This document shows positions 1-5,117 of a stretch of DNA of 5,117 nt, piece by piece. Every line of letters begins with the position of its first letter. Within the stretch, counting starts at the first letter, position 1. Source of the DNA: an uncultured Clostridia bacterium (GTDB taxonomy: Bacteria; Bacillota; Clostridia; Christensenellales; UBA1242). The notes below the pieces were generated by a model. It saw nothing but the letters and a program-made list of their open reading frames with translations. It had not been told where the DNA came from and ran no database searches. The position numbers were made by a program, and so were the translations under genes. The stretch is from NCBI GenBank assembly GCA_934771675.1, contig CAKVMF010000077.1, positions 1-5,117 of the forward strand. The letters run 5' to 3'.

Positions 1-201
1 GGATTTATTATATTCATTTTCTTCATGGCCAAAACCGATTAATGTAATTTCACAAGGAGTTTCAATATATCCTGTTAACATATCCCACAAAGCGTCTGCA
101 TTTTTACCAAACCATTCTGGGAAATTCATCTTCTTTTGAATAATGTCATAGAATTCTTCTCCCCACTTAAACTCATTTCTATTAAATTCATATTTTACCA
201 T
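1..201 (-). CDS. Barstar-family ribonuclease inhibitor, N-terminal 67 residues (cut by window edge)
   Basis: Reading leftward from ATG at 201-199, the frame is open for 67 codons to base 1 and continues outside the window. Residues 27-44 read FPEWFGKNADALWDMLTG, the barstar signature (compare YYGENLDALWDCLTG in Bacillus amyloliquefaciens barstar). Asp36 and Asp40 match barstar Asp35 and Asp39, which contact the active site of barnase, so the inhibitory surface looks intact. Barstars are about 90 residues, so roughly 25 are missing here. Family members are small cytoplasmic proteins that bind and block a secreted or toxin ribonuclease of the barnase type. No partner ribonuclease is visible; it could lie beyond the left edge, or the gene could be a stand-alone immunity protein. 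The start is supported by an in-frame stop upstream and by the promoter at 234-262. The ribosome site is weak (GAGTGGTG). The family call is confident; the cognate target is unknown. Confidence 0.9.
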   Translation of the reverse strand, partial: MVKYEFNRNEFKWGEEFYDIIQKKMNFPEWFGKNADALWDMLTGYIETPCEITLIGFGHEENEYNKS

Positions 202-233
202 GTTTTCACACCACTCGCAAAATTCTATAACCA

Positions 234-262
234 ATTATAACATAAACCCCACACTCTCTCAA
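234..262 (-). promoter_or_regulatory. SigA-type promoter of the barstar gene
   Basis: On the minus strand the -35 box TTGAGA (262-257) is followed after 17 bases by a perfect TATAAT (239-234). The -10 is preceded by TG one base away (TGTTATAAT), an extended -10. Transcription would begin near 227, leaving a leader of about 26 bases before the barstar ATG at 201. The promoter lies just downstream of the ssrA terminator, so the barstar gene appears to be transcribed independently of ssrA. Confidence 0.8.
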
Positions 263-304
263 CAATTCCGTGCACAAAATACCCTTGCAAATCAAAATCA
301 TTGC

Positions 305-345
305 AAACAAAAAGGAAAAGTCTGATTAACTTTTCCTTTTTGTTT
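305..345 (-). terminator. Intrinsic terminator of ssrA
   Basis: Positions 305-320 and 330-345 form a perfect 16-bp inverted repeat around a 9-base loop (321-329). The centre of each arm is GGAAAAG/CTTTTCC. On the minus strand the 3' arm is CTTTTCCTTTTTGTTTG, so the T-rich tail is partly built into the stem. It begins three bases past the mature CCA end of tmRNA (349), as expected for a transcript trimmed back to its 3' end. Confidence 0.85.
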
Positions 346-348
346 ATT

Positions 349-718
349 TGGTGGAGATGGCGGGAATTGAACCCGCGTCCAAAAAGAGAATTGATATCCT
401 TTCTTCGTGTGCCAGTTTGTTTTTTTATTTTACAAAAAACTTGAAACAAACAAAATCATTTTTTGCTAGTTGATTTTATCTCGAAACCACTCCATCAACA
501 CAAGTGATTTCATCCCACAGAGTTAATGACAACAACTTTCTTGAGTGTGAGCCACAATCAGTTGCCGTGCGGCCTAAAGTTAGGCAGCGATTGCTGCGTC
601 AGCAGCAACAAAGTTTGCATTTTCTGCATTTATTTTTTTCCCACTTTTTATGTAGATTGGGGCTACACACACGCTTGCAAATATCTCTCCATCTCTCTGT
701 CGAAACCTTTACATCCCC
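349..718 (-). ncRNA. ssrA: Transfer-messenger RNA (tmRNA)
   Basis: This is a complete one-piece tmRNA of 370 nt. The 5' end reads GGGGATGTAAAGGTTTCGAC and the 3' end CATCTCCACCA, with CCA encoded. They pair as a 7-bp acceptor stem with a G3-U70 wobble, the alanine-tRNA identity element. The T arm (GCGGG, loop TTCAATT, CCCGC) precedes the acceptor strand and was verified base by base. GGTTTCGACA near the 5' end is the conserved D-loop-like region. The mRNA-like part at 627-580 encodes the degradation tag. With SmpB, alanyl-tmRNA enters the A site of ribosomes stalled on mRNAs lacking a stop codon, releases them and tags the nascent peptide for ClpXP-type proteases. It lies 89 bases downstream of smpB on the same strand and ends at the terminator at 345-305. 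No strong promoter is visible just upstream, so transcription from the smpB promoter followed by 5' processing is plausible. Confidence 0.97.
580..627 (-). other. ssrA: tmRNA tag-peptide reading frame
   Basis: The resume codon is taken as GCA at 627-625. The frame reads A-E-N-A-N-F-V-A-A-D-A-A-I-A-A and stops at TAA (582-580): 15 encoded residues, plus the uncoded alanine carried by the tRNA-like end. The mid-tag N-F-V-A-A pattern and terminal A-A fit known bacterial tags. The usual terminal L-A-A is I-A-A here. The frame is the only one that ends in Ala-Ala followed by a stop and is placed where tags normally lie, about 90 nt from the 5' end. Confidence 0.9.
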
Positions 719-807
719 ATGTTTTAGTTAGATTTTTTGCAGAAATTTTGAATTTTTGCTGAATTTTGACCTATTTTTTAATAATTTTTTGTCTTTTTTG
801 CGATTTT

Positions 808-1251
808 TTAATTATTTTTAATCTGTCTTTCAGCATCACGCTTCAAATCAGACTTGCGTTTATCTTGCCTTTTATCAAACAAGTGTTTTCCTTTTGCAAG
901 AGCAATCTCAACCTTTACCTTGTCACCCAAAAAATACATTTTTGTTGGAACAATTGTATAACCCTTTTCCTTAATCTTTCGCTCAAGTTTCAAAATTTCT
1001 TGTTTGTTTAAAAGCAGCTTTCTTGTTCTTCTCTCATCTGGTTTAAACATTCCAGTTTTTTCAAACTGCGAAATGAAACAATTAACCAAAAACACTTCAC
1101 CGCCACGAACCAAAACATAACTATCTTTAAGGTTAACCCTGCCCGCCCTGATTGACTTAACTTCAGAGCCAAGCAAAACTAGTCCAGCTTCAAGTGGACT
1201 TTCCAAAAAGTAATTATGTTTTGCTTCACGATTTTCGGTTATAAGTTTCAT
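808..1251 (-). CDS. smpB: SsrA-binding protein SmpB
   Basis: A 147-residue protein of normal SmpB length (about 145-160). SmpB binds the tRNA-like domain of tmRNA, brings it to stalled ribosomes and probes the empty mRNA channel with its basic C-terminal tail. Family hallmarks seen: KLITENREAKHNYFLE at the N terminus, GSEVKSIRAGRVNLKDSYV at about 28-46, DERRTRKLLLNKQEI at about 72-86, ALAKGKHLFDKR at about 116-127, and a Lys/Arg-rich tail to the C terminus. The ATG at 1251 is fixed because an in-frame TGA lies two codons upstream, and the N terminus aligns with other SmpB proteins. No usable Shine-Dalgarno sequence precedes it; the promoter -10 box ends only 7 bases before the ATG, so the message is probably leaderless. 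ssrA follows on the same strand. In relatives rnr sits directly upstream; here a three-gene unit on the other strand intervenes. Confidence 0.97.
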   Translation of the reverse strand: MKLITENREAKHNYFLESPLEAGLVLLGSEVKSIRAGRVNLKDSYVLVRGGEVFLVNCFISQFEKTGMFKPDERRTRKLLLNKQEILKLERKIKEKGYTIVPTKMYFLGDKVKVEIALAKGKHLFDKRQDKRKSDLKRDAERQIKNN

Positions 1252-1258
1252 AACTCAT

Positions 1259-1287
1259 ATTATATCATATTGTGCGTGCTAAATCAA
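1259..1287 (-). promoter_or_regulatory. SigA-type promoter of smpB, probably giving a leaderless mRNA
   Basis: On the minus strand the -35 box TTGATT (1287-1282) is followed after 17 bases by a perfect TATAAT (1264-1259), preceded by TGA to give an extended -10. Counting from the -10, the start point falls at about 1252-1251, and the only purine there is the A of the smpB ATG. The promoter may also drive ssrA, since no terminator is seen in the 89 bases between smpB and ssrA. Confidence 0.78.
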
Positions 1288-1356
1288 TATTTTAAAATTA
1301 GAAAAATTTGACATTTTGACACGTTTTTAATGAAGACACAAATTTTCAAATCACTA

Positions 1357-1385
1357 TTGACATTTAAGCCCAAATTAGTTATAAT
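1357..1385 (+). promoter_or_regulatory. Perfect-consensus SigA promoter of the three-gene unit
   Basis: TTGACA (1357-1362), a 17-base spacer and TATAAT (1380-1385) match the consensus at all 12 positions with ideal spacing. A second overlapping TATAAT lies at 1385-1390. Transcription should start near A1392, giving a leader of about 24 bases. The promoter diverges from the smpB promoter, with about 70 bases between the two -35 boxes. TTTGACA also occurs twice in tandem at 1307-1321, but no operator can be argued with confidence. High, constitutive transcription is an inference from the consensus match. Confidence 0.88.
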
Positions 1386-1401
1386 ATAATTACTAAATTT
1401 T

Positions 1402-1408
1402 AAGGGGG
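1402..1408 (+). promoter_or_regulatory. Ribosome binding site that decides the start of gene A
   Basis: AAGGGGG lies one base before the ATG at 1410 and seven bases before the in-frame ATG at 1416. The second spacing is normal for a Shine-Dalgarno site and the first is too short, so translation most likely starts at 1416. Confidence 0.75.
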
Positions 1409-1415
1409 TATGTTT

Positions 1416-2024
1416 ATGAAACAGCCACAAAAAACAAGAAATCATCCAAATGAGTTAACATATCATGCAAACACGAACCAAGACTTAACAAGATATATTA
1501 ACACTTCAGTTGCTGAATGGATTAGTATGGCGACCAATAGAAGCTATCCAATTATTATTAATTTTTGCATTTACAATGAAAACAATCGTATGAAAACATT
1601 CACGTTTCCAGTGTTCCCATCAAATATTGAAAGAACTGCTGATTCACTCTTTAAATATGTTAACGGACAAAATCCAAACAAAATAAACCAAGATGATCTT
1701 ACTTCTTCAAAAATTGCTTACAAAGATGATATTTTGAACTATATCAAAAATGAAATAGCATCAACATATTTAACTGCAATGTTTGAAAATGACGAAGAAA
1801 CAATGGCTATGCTTAATCTTGATATGATGAAAGATTTTGAATTTAAAACTTTTGGCTTATCACTCTACTCTGAAGATCTTGAGTTGCCACAAGATCAACA
1901 AAAATATCAAAAAGATTATGTGCATTATGTCGGTTTCAAAAAACTTATGGAACCACTTGCGGATTCTGCACAAAAATATTACAATAAATATGCAAAACAG
2001 TCACAATTTGGTGGCAATCAATAA
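1416..2024 (+). CDS. Protein of unknown function, gene A of a paralogous three-gene unit (202 aa)
   Basis: The family is not recognised. The protein has no signal peptide, membrane segment, cysteine cluster or catalytic motif that I can see, and looks like a soluble cytoplasmic protein rich in Asn, Lys, Tyr and acidic residues. It is a clear paralog of gene C. FPVFPSNIER (64-73) matches FPVFPAFIER at 8 of 10 positions, DDILNYIKNEIASTYL (104-119) matches at 10 of 16, and the stretch at 133-154 (NL-MM-F-F-F-SLY-ED) matches at 12 of 22. Shared order: a hydrophobic strand PIIINF (45-50), the FPVFP loop, a helix around ILNYIKN, then the MM...SLYSED block and QKYQKDY (162-168). The C-terminal tail (about 193-202) is Gln/Gly-rich. 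The start at 1416 is chosen from ribosome-site spacing; 1410 would add two residues. Gene B follows after 27 bases, so the three genes are probably one transcript. Confidence 0.85.
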   Translation: MKQPQKTRNHPNELTYHANTNQDLTRYINTSVAEWISMATNRSYPIIINFCIYNENNRMKTFTFPVFPSNIERTADSLFKYVNGQNPNKINQDDLTSSKIAYKDDILNYIKNEIASTYLTAMFENDEETMAMLNLDMMKDFEFKTFGLSLYSEDLELPQDQQKYQKDYVHYVGFKKLMEPLADSAQKYYNKYAKQSQFGGNQ

Positions 2025-2051
2025 AAAATTAAAAAAATTAAGGAGAAAATT

Positions 2052-2918
2052 ATGAAAGTTGCACGTTTAGGTGGAAAACTTGGAAGATCAATCAATGTCG
2101 TTCCTTACACCGTCAATAACCCTGAAAAACAAACTGAAAAATCAGAATTAAAAGAATCTGTTGAATCTTTAGACGAAATTATTAAGGCATCAGTTGATCT
2201 CGCAGACTCAACCTGCGAACCAGTTTTGCTCACCATTAGATTTAAGGTTGACTACAAAACAAATCTTTACTATGACTATGATATTCCTATTCTTCCAACC
2301 TGTGTTGATCAACGTAAAGATAATCCCGATTTTGTTCGCACATACGTTTATTCTGGAACTCCAAAAAATGTTAAAGAACTTTATGATCATGATGTTATCA
2401 ATGAAGCATATGATCCAGAAGCTTTGAGAAAACAAAAAGTTAAAAACATCAAAGACTACATGCAAAGACAATTACTTATTAGATTTGCTTATGAAAAATA
2501 CAATTCTGGCAAAGAAAAAGCTGCCTTTATTGCAAATCTTCCACTCATGAAAGAGTTTAACCTTAACTCATATGATAAAGATTCTTTTGAATTTATTAAA
2601 CTCACAAGTTCATATGAAGAAAATTTCAATGGTTCATCACAAGAAGATTATCAAAAAATTTATGAATTTTCAAAGAAAGTTCAAACCAATCCAAAAGATT
2701 ACAAAACTTATATTGTAAACATGGATGGTGACACCTATGTTGTCCGTGGCAAATACAGTGAAACCACCGCTGGTCAACTTTATATTGCTGACGCCGATAA
2801 ACGTGCTGCAAAATTTAATGATGAAATAAGCAACGGCGGAAAGGCAACTGAAATTCTTTATGCTTACAAAGAACAAAAAGCAAAACCAATGCCAAGTCCA
2901 ATTCAAAAATCATATTAA
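2052..2918 (+). CDS. Protein of unknown function, gene B, larger diverged relative with C-terminal extension (288 aa)
   Basis: The family is not recognised. AAGGAG at 2040-2045 lies six bases before the ATG, a strong ribosome site. The core resembles genes A and C in the order of its features: a hydrophobic strand EPVLLTIRFKVD (56-67), YDIPILP (76-82) at the place of FPVFP, a helix KNIKDYMQRQLLIRFAY (131-147), ANLPLMKEFNL (161-171) at the place of the NL-MM-F block, an acidic YEE (188-190), and DYQKIYEF (199-206) at the place of QKYQKDY. These matches are weaker than those between A and C, so common origin is an inference. Differences are an N-terminal segment with a basic start (MKVARLGGKLGR) and a C-terminal region from about 213 that A and C lack. 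That region contains YIVNMDGDTYVVRGKY, probably beta-strands, and ends in a Pro/Lys-rich tail. No membrane or export signal is seen. Gene C follows after 17 bases. Confidence 0.85.
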   Translation: MKVARLGGKLGRSINVVPYTVNNPEKQTEKSELKESVESLDEIIKASVDLADSTCEPVLLTIRFKVDYKTNLYYDYDIPILPTCVDQRKDNPDFVRTYVYSGTPKNVKELYDHDVINEAYDPEALRKQKVKNIKDYMQRQLLIRFAYEKYNSGKEKAAFIANLPLMKEFNLNSYDKDSFEFIKLTSSYEENFNGSSQEDYQKIYEFSKKVQTNPKDYKTYIVNMDGDTYVVRGKYSETTAGQLYIADADKRAAKFNDEISNGGKATEILYAYKEQKAKPMPSPIQKSY

Positions 2919-2935
2919 TCTAGCAAGGAGCAATT

Positions 2936-3553
2936 ATGAATCCACCAAACGTATTTAGAGGTTATTTTATAAAATATGAAGCAAACAAAAATTGTGATTT
3001 AACCAACTCAATAAACTTTGCAATTACCCAATGGGTATGTTCAGCCGCATCATTCGGCAGACCAGTTATTGTTAATTTTCATATTTCAGACGGAACAAAA
3101 GAAAATGAGATTAATCTTGAATTTCCTGTTTTCCCTGCATTTATTGAAAGAGACGACCAAAATGAACTTAAAGCATTTTTAGCACAAGACGAACGTAGAC
3201 CAGTTAACAAAGAAAAGAATGTTAAACAAGCACAACTTCAATATGAGCAAGAAATTTTGAACTATCTTAAAAACAAAATCGGAAGCATATATTTGAAAGC
3301 TGAAATGCTAAATGATGAAAAAACCAAAAAATTGTGCAATCTAAAAATGATGCATGGATTCGACTTTGAAATATTCAAAAATTCACTCTATGCTGAAGAT
3401 GAATTTTTTGATCCAAAAAAGCATCAAAAATATAAAAATGATTATATTGAAGCATCTCACTTTGAAGATGTTACAGTCAAACTTTTAGATGATGCAAAAG
3501 CATATTTAATGAGAGTTAAACCTGCAGCATCACCTTCAGAATTTGGAGAATAA
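2936..3553 (+). CDS. Protein of unknown function, gene C, paralog of gene A (205 aa)
   Basis: The family is not recognised. AAGGAG at 2925-2930, five bases before the ATG, fixes the start; this is the only good start near the end of gene B. The protein parallels gene A along nearly its whole length: DLTNSINFAITQWV (21-34) against DLTRYINTSVAEWI, PVIVNFHI (43-50) against PIIINFCI, FPVFPAFIER (63-72), QEILNYLKNKIGSIYL (105-120), the NL-MM-F-F-F-SLYAED block (135-155) and QKYKNDY (164-170). This pattern indicates tandem duplication followed by marked divergence. No catalytic residue set, metal site, signal peptide or membrane helix is apparent. It is the last gene of the unit; its TAA is followed within 13 bases by the terminator hairpin, and rnr converges on it from the right. 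Confidence 0.85.
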   Translation: MNPPNVFRGYFIKYEANKNCDLTNSINFAITQWVCSAASFGRPVIVNFHISDGTKENEINLEFPVFPAFIERDDQNELKAFLAQDERRPVNKEKNVKQAQLQYEQEILNYLKNKIGSIYLKAEMLNDEKTKKLCNLKMMHGFDFEIFKNSLYAEDEFFDPKKHQKYKNDYIEASHFEDVTVKLLDDAKAYLMRVKPAASPSEFGE

Positions 3554-3565
3554 AACGCAAATAAA

Positions 3566-3603
3566 AAATAAAAGAGCATAAATTATTTTATGCTCTTTTA
3601 TTT
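3566..3603. terminator. Bidirectional intrinsic terminator between gene C and rnr
   Basis: Positions 3566-3582 and 3587-3603 form a perfect 17-bp inverted repeat (core AAAAGAGCATAAA / TTTATGCTCTTTT) around a 4-base TTAT loop. On the plus strand it is followed by TTTGTATTTTTATTT, and on the minus strand by TATTTTTTATTTG, so it can end both the three-gene transcript and the converging rnr transcript. It is 75 bases beyond the rnr stop. Confidence 0.88.
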
Positions 3604-3678
3604 GTATTTTTATTTAATATTTTTAACGTTTTATACATTTTTACGTGAAAATTTTAAAAAATTATTTGATGTATTAAT

Positions 3679-5117
3679 CTATCTTTTTTTGTTTCCACGA
3701 CCCCTACCAGAAAATCCTTTTTGCGATTTTCTTGCGTAATTATTTTGCGTTTCATGCTTTGAAAAATGTTTGTCTTTTTCATGAACAAAATTTCTTTTTT
3801 CATTGTCAAAATCACCACCATCATTTTCATCATCTGTTCGATGAAAATCTGCAAGTTCAAAATCAATTCGTCTTAAAACTGTGTCAGTTGAAACAACTCT
3901 GATTTTTAATTTGTCGCCGATTTTGTAAACCTTTCCAACACCTGAAAGTGAATATCTTGATTCATTAAATTCATATCTTCCCTTTGGCAATCTTTGAACA
4001 GAAATGAAACCTTCAATTGTGTTTTCAAGTTCAACATAAATTCCGTTTTCTGTCACGCCTGAAACAACACCATCATAGACTTCACCAATTTTGCCAGACA
4101 TAAATTCTGTTTCTTTTTGTGCATCAACTGCTCTTTCGGCGTCTTCAGCTTGACGTTCCATTGTGCTTGATCTTTCGGCTGAATTTTCAACAAATTCTTC
4201 AAAGTGTTTGAGCTTTGCTCCTGTCATTTTTCCAGAAATAACATTTGAAATTATTCTGTGAATTGAAAGGTCTGGGTAACGTCTGATTGGTGATGTGAAG
4301 TGACAATAATCTTTTAATGCCAAACCAAAGTGACCAAGATTTACAGTGTCATATCTTGCCTTTTGCATACTGCGAAGCATAACCTTTGAAAGAGCTGTTG
4401 AGTAGTCTTGGTTTTTGCTTTGAACAAGCAATGTTTGAAAATCTTTTGGTGATGTTTCCTTTCCACTTGCAACAAACTTCAATCCCAAACTTCCAACAAA
4501 TGCTTTAAACTTTTGAACCTTTTCAAGAACAGGAGTTTCATGCACACGATAAACAAAAGGAACTCCCATCTTGTCAAAATGCCTAGCAACAACTTCGTTT
4601 GTCAAAACCATAAATTGTTCAATAACTCTGTCACTGATATCTCTTGGTTTTCTTATAACATCCTTAACCGTTCCGTCATCATTAAGTATGATTTCTGGCT
4701 CTGGAATATCAAAATCAAGTTGACCTGCATTATCTCTACGTTTAATCAAAATGCGTGCAAGTTCCGCCATTGTAAAAAGCATTGGTGCAAGGTCTTTGTA
4801 TTGCTCGGTTAGTTCTTTGTCACCTTTCAAAATCTTGGTAACTTTTGTGTAGGTCATTCTGTATTTTGATCTAATAATACCCTTGTGAATTTCATAGTCC
4901 AAAATTTTGCCTTGAGAATTAAGTTTCATTTCAACAGCAAGTGTAAATCTATCTTCATTTGGATTGAGTGAACAAATTCCGTTTGAAAGCTCAACTGGAA
5001 GCATTGGCAAAACATGGTCTGGAAAATAAACCGAAGTTCCACGTTTGAATGCTTCAGCGTCAAGTTTTGACCCCTCTTTAACGTAATGCGAAACATCTGC
5101 AATATAAACCCCGAGAA
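3679..5117 (-). CDS. rnr: Ribonuclease R, C-terminal 478 residues (5' end cut by window edge)
   Basis: RNase R is a processive 3'-to-5' exoribonuclease of the RNB (RNase II) family that degrades structured RNA and works with SmpB-tmRNA to clear faulty mRNAs. The frame is open from the right edge (first full codon 5115-5113) to TAG at 3679. It starts GVYIADVSHYVKEGS, then RGTSVYFPDHVLPMLP and LSNGICSLNPNEDR, all classic RNB-domain sequence. HFTSPIRRYPDL (fragment residues 272-283) is the conserved RNB motif near the active centre. An S1 RNA-binding domain covers about 339-423 (GKIGEVYDGVVSGVTENGIYVEL onward). A disordered tail of about 55 residues turns from acidic to basic and ends GRGRGNKKR. 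The cold-shock domains and the DFDDA-type catalytic aspartates lie outside the window. The TTG at 5010 is an internal Leu codon, not the start. The gene points toward smpB, as in other Bacillota. Confidence 0.97.
   Translation of the reverse strand, partial: LGVYIADVSHYVKEGSKLDAEAFKRGTSVYFPDHVLPMLPVELSNGICSLNPNEDRFTLAVEMKLNSQGKILDYEIHKGIIRSKYRMTYTKVTKILKGDKELTEQYKDLAPMLFTMAELARILIKRRDNAGQLDFDIPEPEIILNDDGTVKDVIRKPRDISDRVIEQFMVLTNEVVARHFDKMGVPFVYRVHETPVLEKVQKFKAFVGSLGLKFVASGKETSPKDFQTLLVQSKNQDYSTALSKVMLRSMQKARYDTVNLGHFGLALKDYCHFTSPIRRYPDLSIHRIISNVISGKMTGAKLKHFEEFVENSAERSSTMERQAEDAERAVDAQKETEFMSGKIGEVYDGVVSGVTENGIYVELENTIEGFISVQRLPKGRYEFNESRYSLSGVGKVYKIGDKLKIRVVSTDTVLRRIDFELADFHRTDDENDGGDFDNEKRNFVHEKDKHFSKHETQNNYARKSQKGFSGRGRGNKKR

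Noticed and set aside
349..390. Possible separate tRNA suggested by the T arm and CCA end
   Set aside because: No anticodon arm is present; the 5' acceptor half is 330 bases away, as in tmRNA.
225..449. Minus-strand open frame of 74 codons
   Set aside because: It runs through the 3' part of tmRNA, its terminator and the barstar promoter. These explain the sequence, and the translation resembles no protein.
504..762. Two plus-strand open frames
   Set aside because: They are antisense to the tmRNA 5' half, lack ribosome sites and give low-complexity Ser/Leu/Phe/His-rich products.
719..807. Dedicated ssrA promoter
   Set aside because: The best candidates (TTCAAA at 752-747, TAACTA at 730-725) match consensus poorly. 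Read-through from smpB with 5' processing explains the transcript equally well. No hairpin terminator is seen here either.
766..1011. Plus-strand open frame with a hydrophobic product
   Set aside because: It is antisense to the well-supported smpB gene; the Phe/Leu/Ile-rich product is the expected reflection of AT-rich Lys/Glu codons.
1410..1412. Start of gene A at the first ATG
   Set aside because: It is one base from the ribosome site; the ATG at 1416 has the normal seven-base spacing.
1837..2906. Several short open frames on both strands inside genes A and B
   Set aside because: They lie wholly or mainly within the strong ribosome-site-led genes and have Ile/Phe/Lys-biased shadow translations.
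3654..3866. Minus-strand open frame overlapping the end of rnr
   Set aside because: It is another frame of the low-complexity, lysine-rich rnr tail with no ribosome site.
4513..4812. Plus-strand 99-codon open frame
   Set aside because: It is antisense to the conserved RNB domain of rnr and has no ribosome site.
5008..5010. TTG as the start codon of rnr
   Set aside because: Conserved RNase R sequence (LGVYIADVSHYVKEG and RGTSVYFPDHV) continues upstream in the same frame to the window edge.
1..5117. CRISPR array, insertion sequence or long repeats
   Set aside because: No regularly spaced repeats, transposase sequence or terminal inverted repeats were found; the only long inverted repeats are the two terminators.

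Overview
The window comes from an AT-rich, low-GC bacterium using the standard code (TAA and TAG stops, TGG for tryptophan, no internal TGA). Consensus SigA-type promoters, AAGGAG-type ribosome sites and the rnr / smpB / ssrA gene set suggest the Bacillota, possibly an uncultured gut Clostridia-like lineage. The species cannot be named from the sequence alone.

Layout from left to right. Positions 1-201 (minus) hold the first 67 residues of a barstar-family ribonuclease inhibitor with its own promoter at 234-262. A 16-bp hairpin terminator (305-345) separates it from a complete tmRNA gene, ssrA (349-718, minus), whose tag frame reads AENANFVAADAAIAA. Upstream of ssrA lies smpB (808-1251, minus). 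Its promoter sits so close to the ATG that the mRNA is probably leaderless. Positions 1416-3553 (plus) hold three tandem genes of unknown function: A (202 aa), B (288 aa) and C (205 aa). They are driven by a perfect TTGACA-17-TATAAT promoter and end at a 17-bp bidirectional hairpin (3566-3603). From 3679 to the right edge (minus) is the C-terminal 478 residues of RNase R (rnr), cut by the window edge.

RNase R, SmpB and tmRNA form the ribosome-rescue and mRNA/protein quality-control set, and in Bacillota such as Bacillus subtilis the order is rnr-smpB-ssrA on one strand. Here that order and strand are kept, but a self-contained, opposite-strand three-gene unit sits between rnr and smpB. A and C are clear paralogs. 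B is probably a diverged third member with an extra C-terminal domain of about 75 residues. No known family, signal peptide, membrane segment or catalytic motif is recognisable in them. This unit is the most novel part of the window. A role linked to trans-translation is possible from position alone but is not shown.
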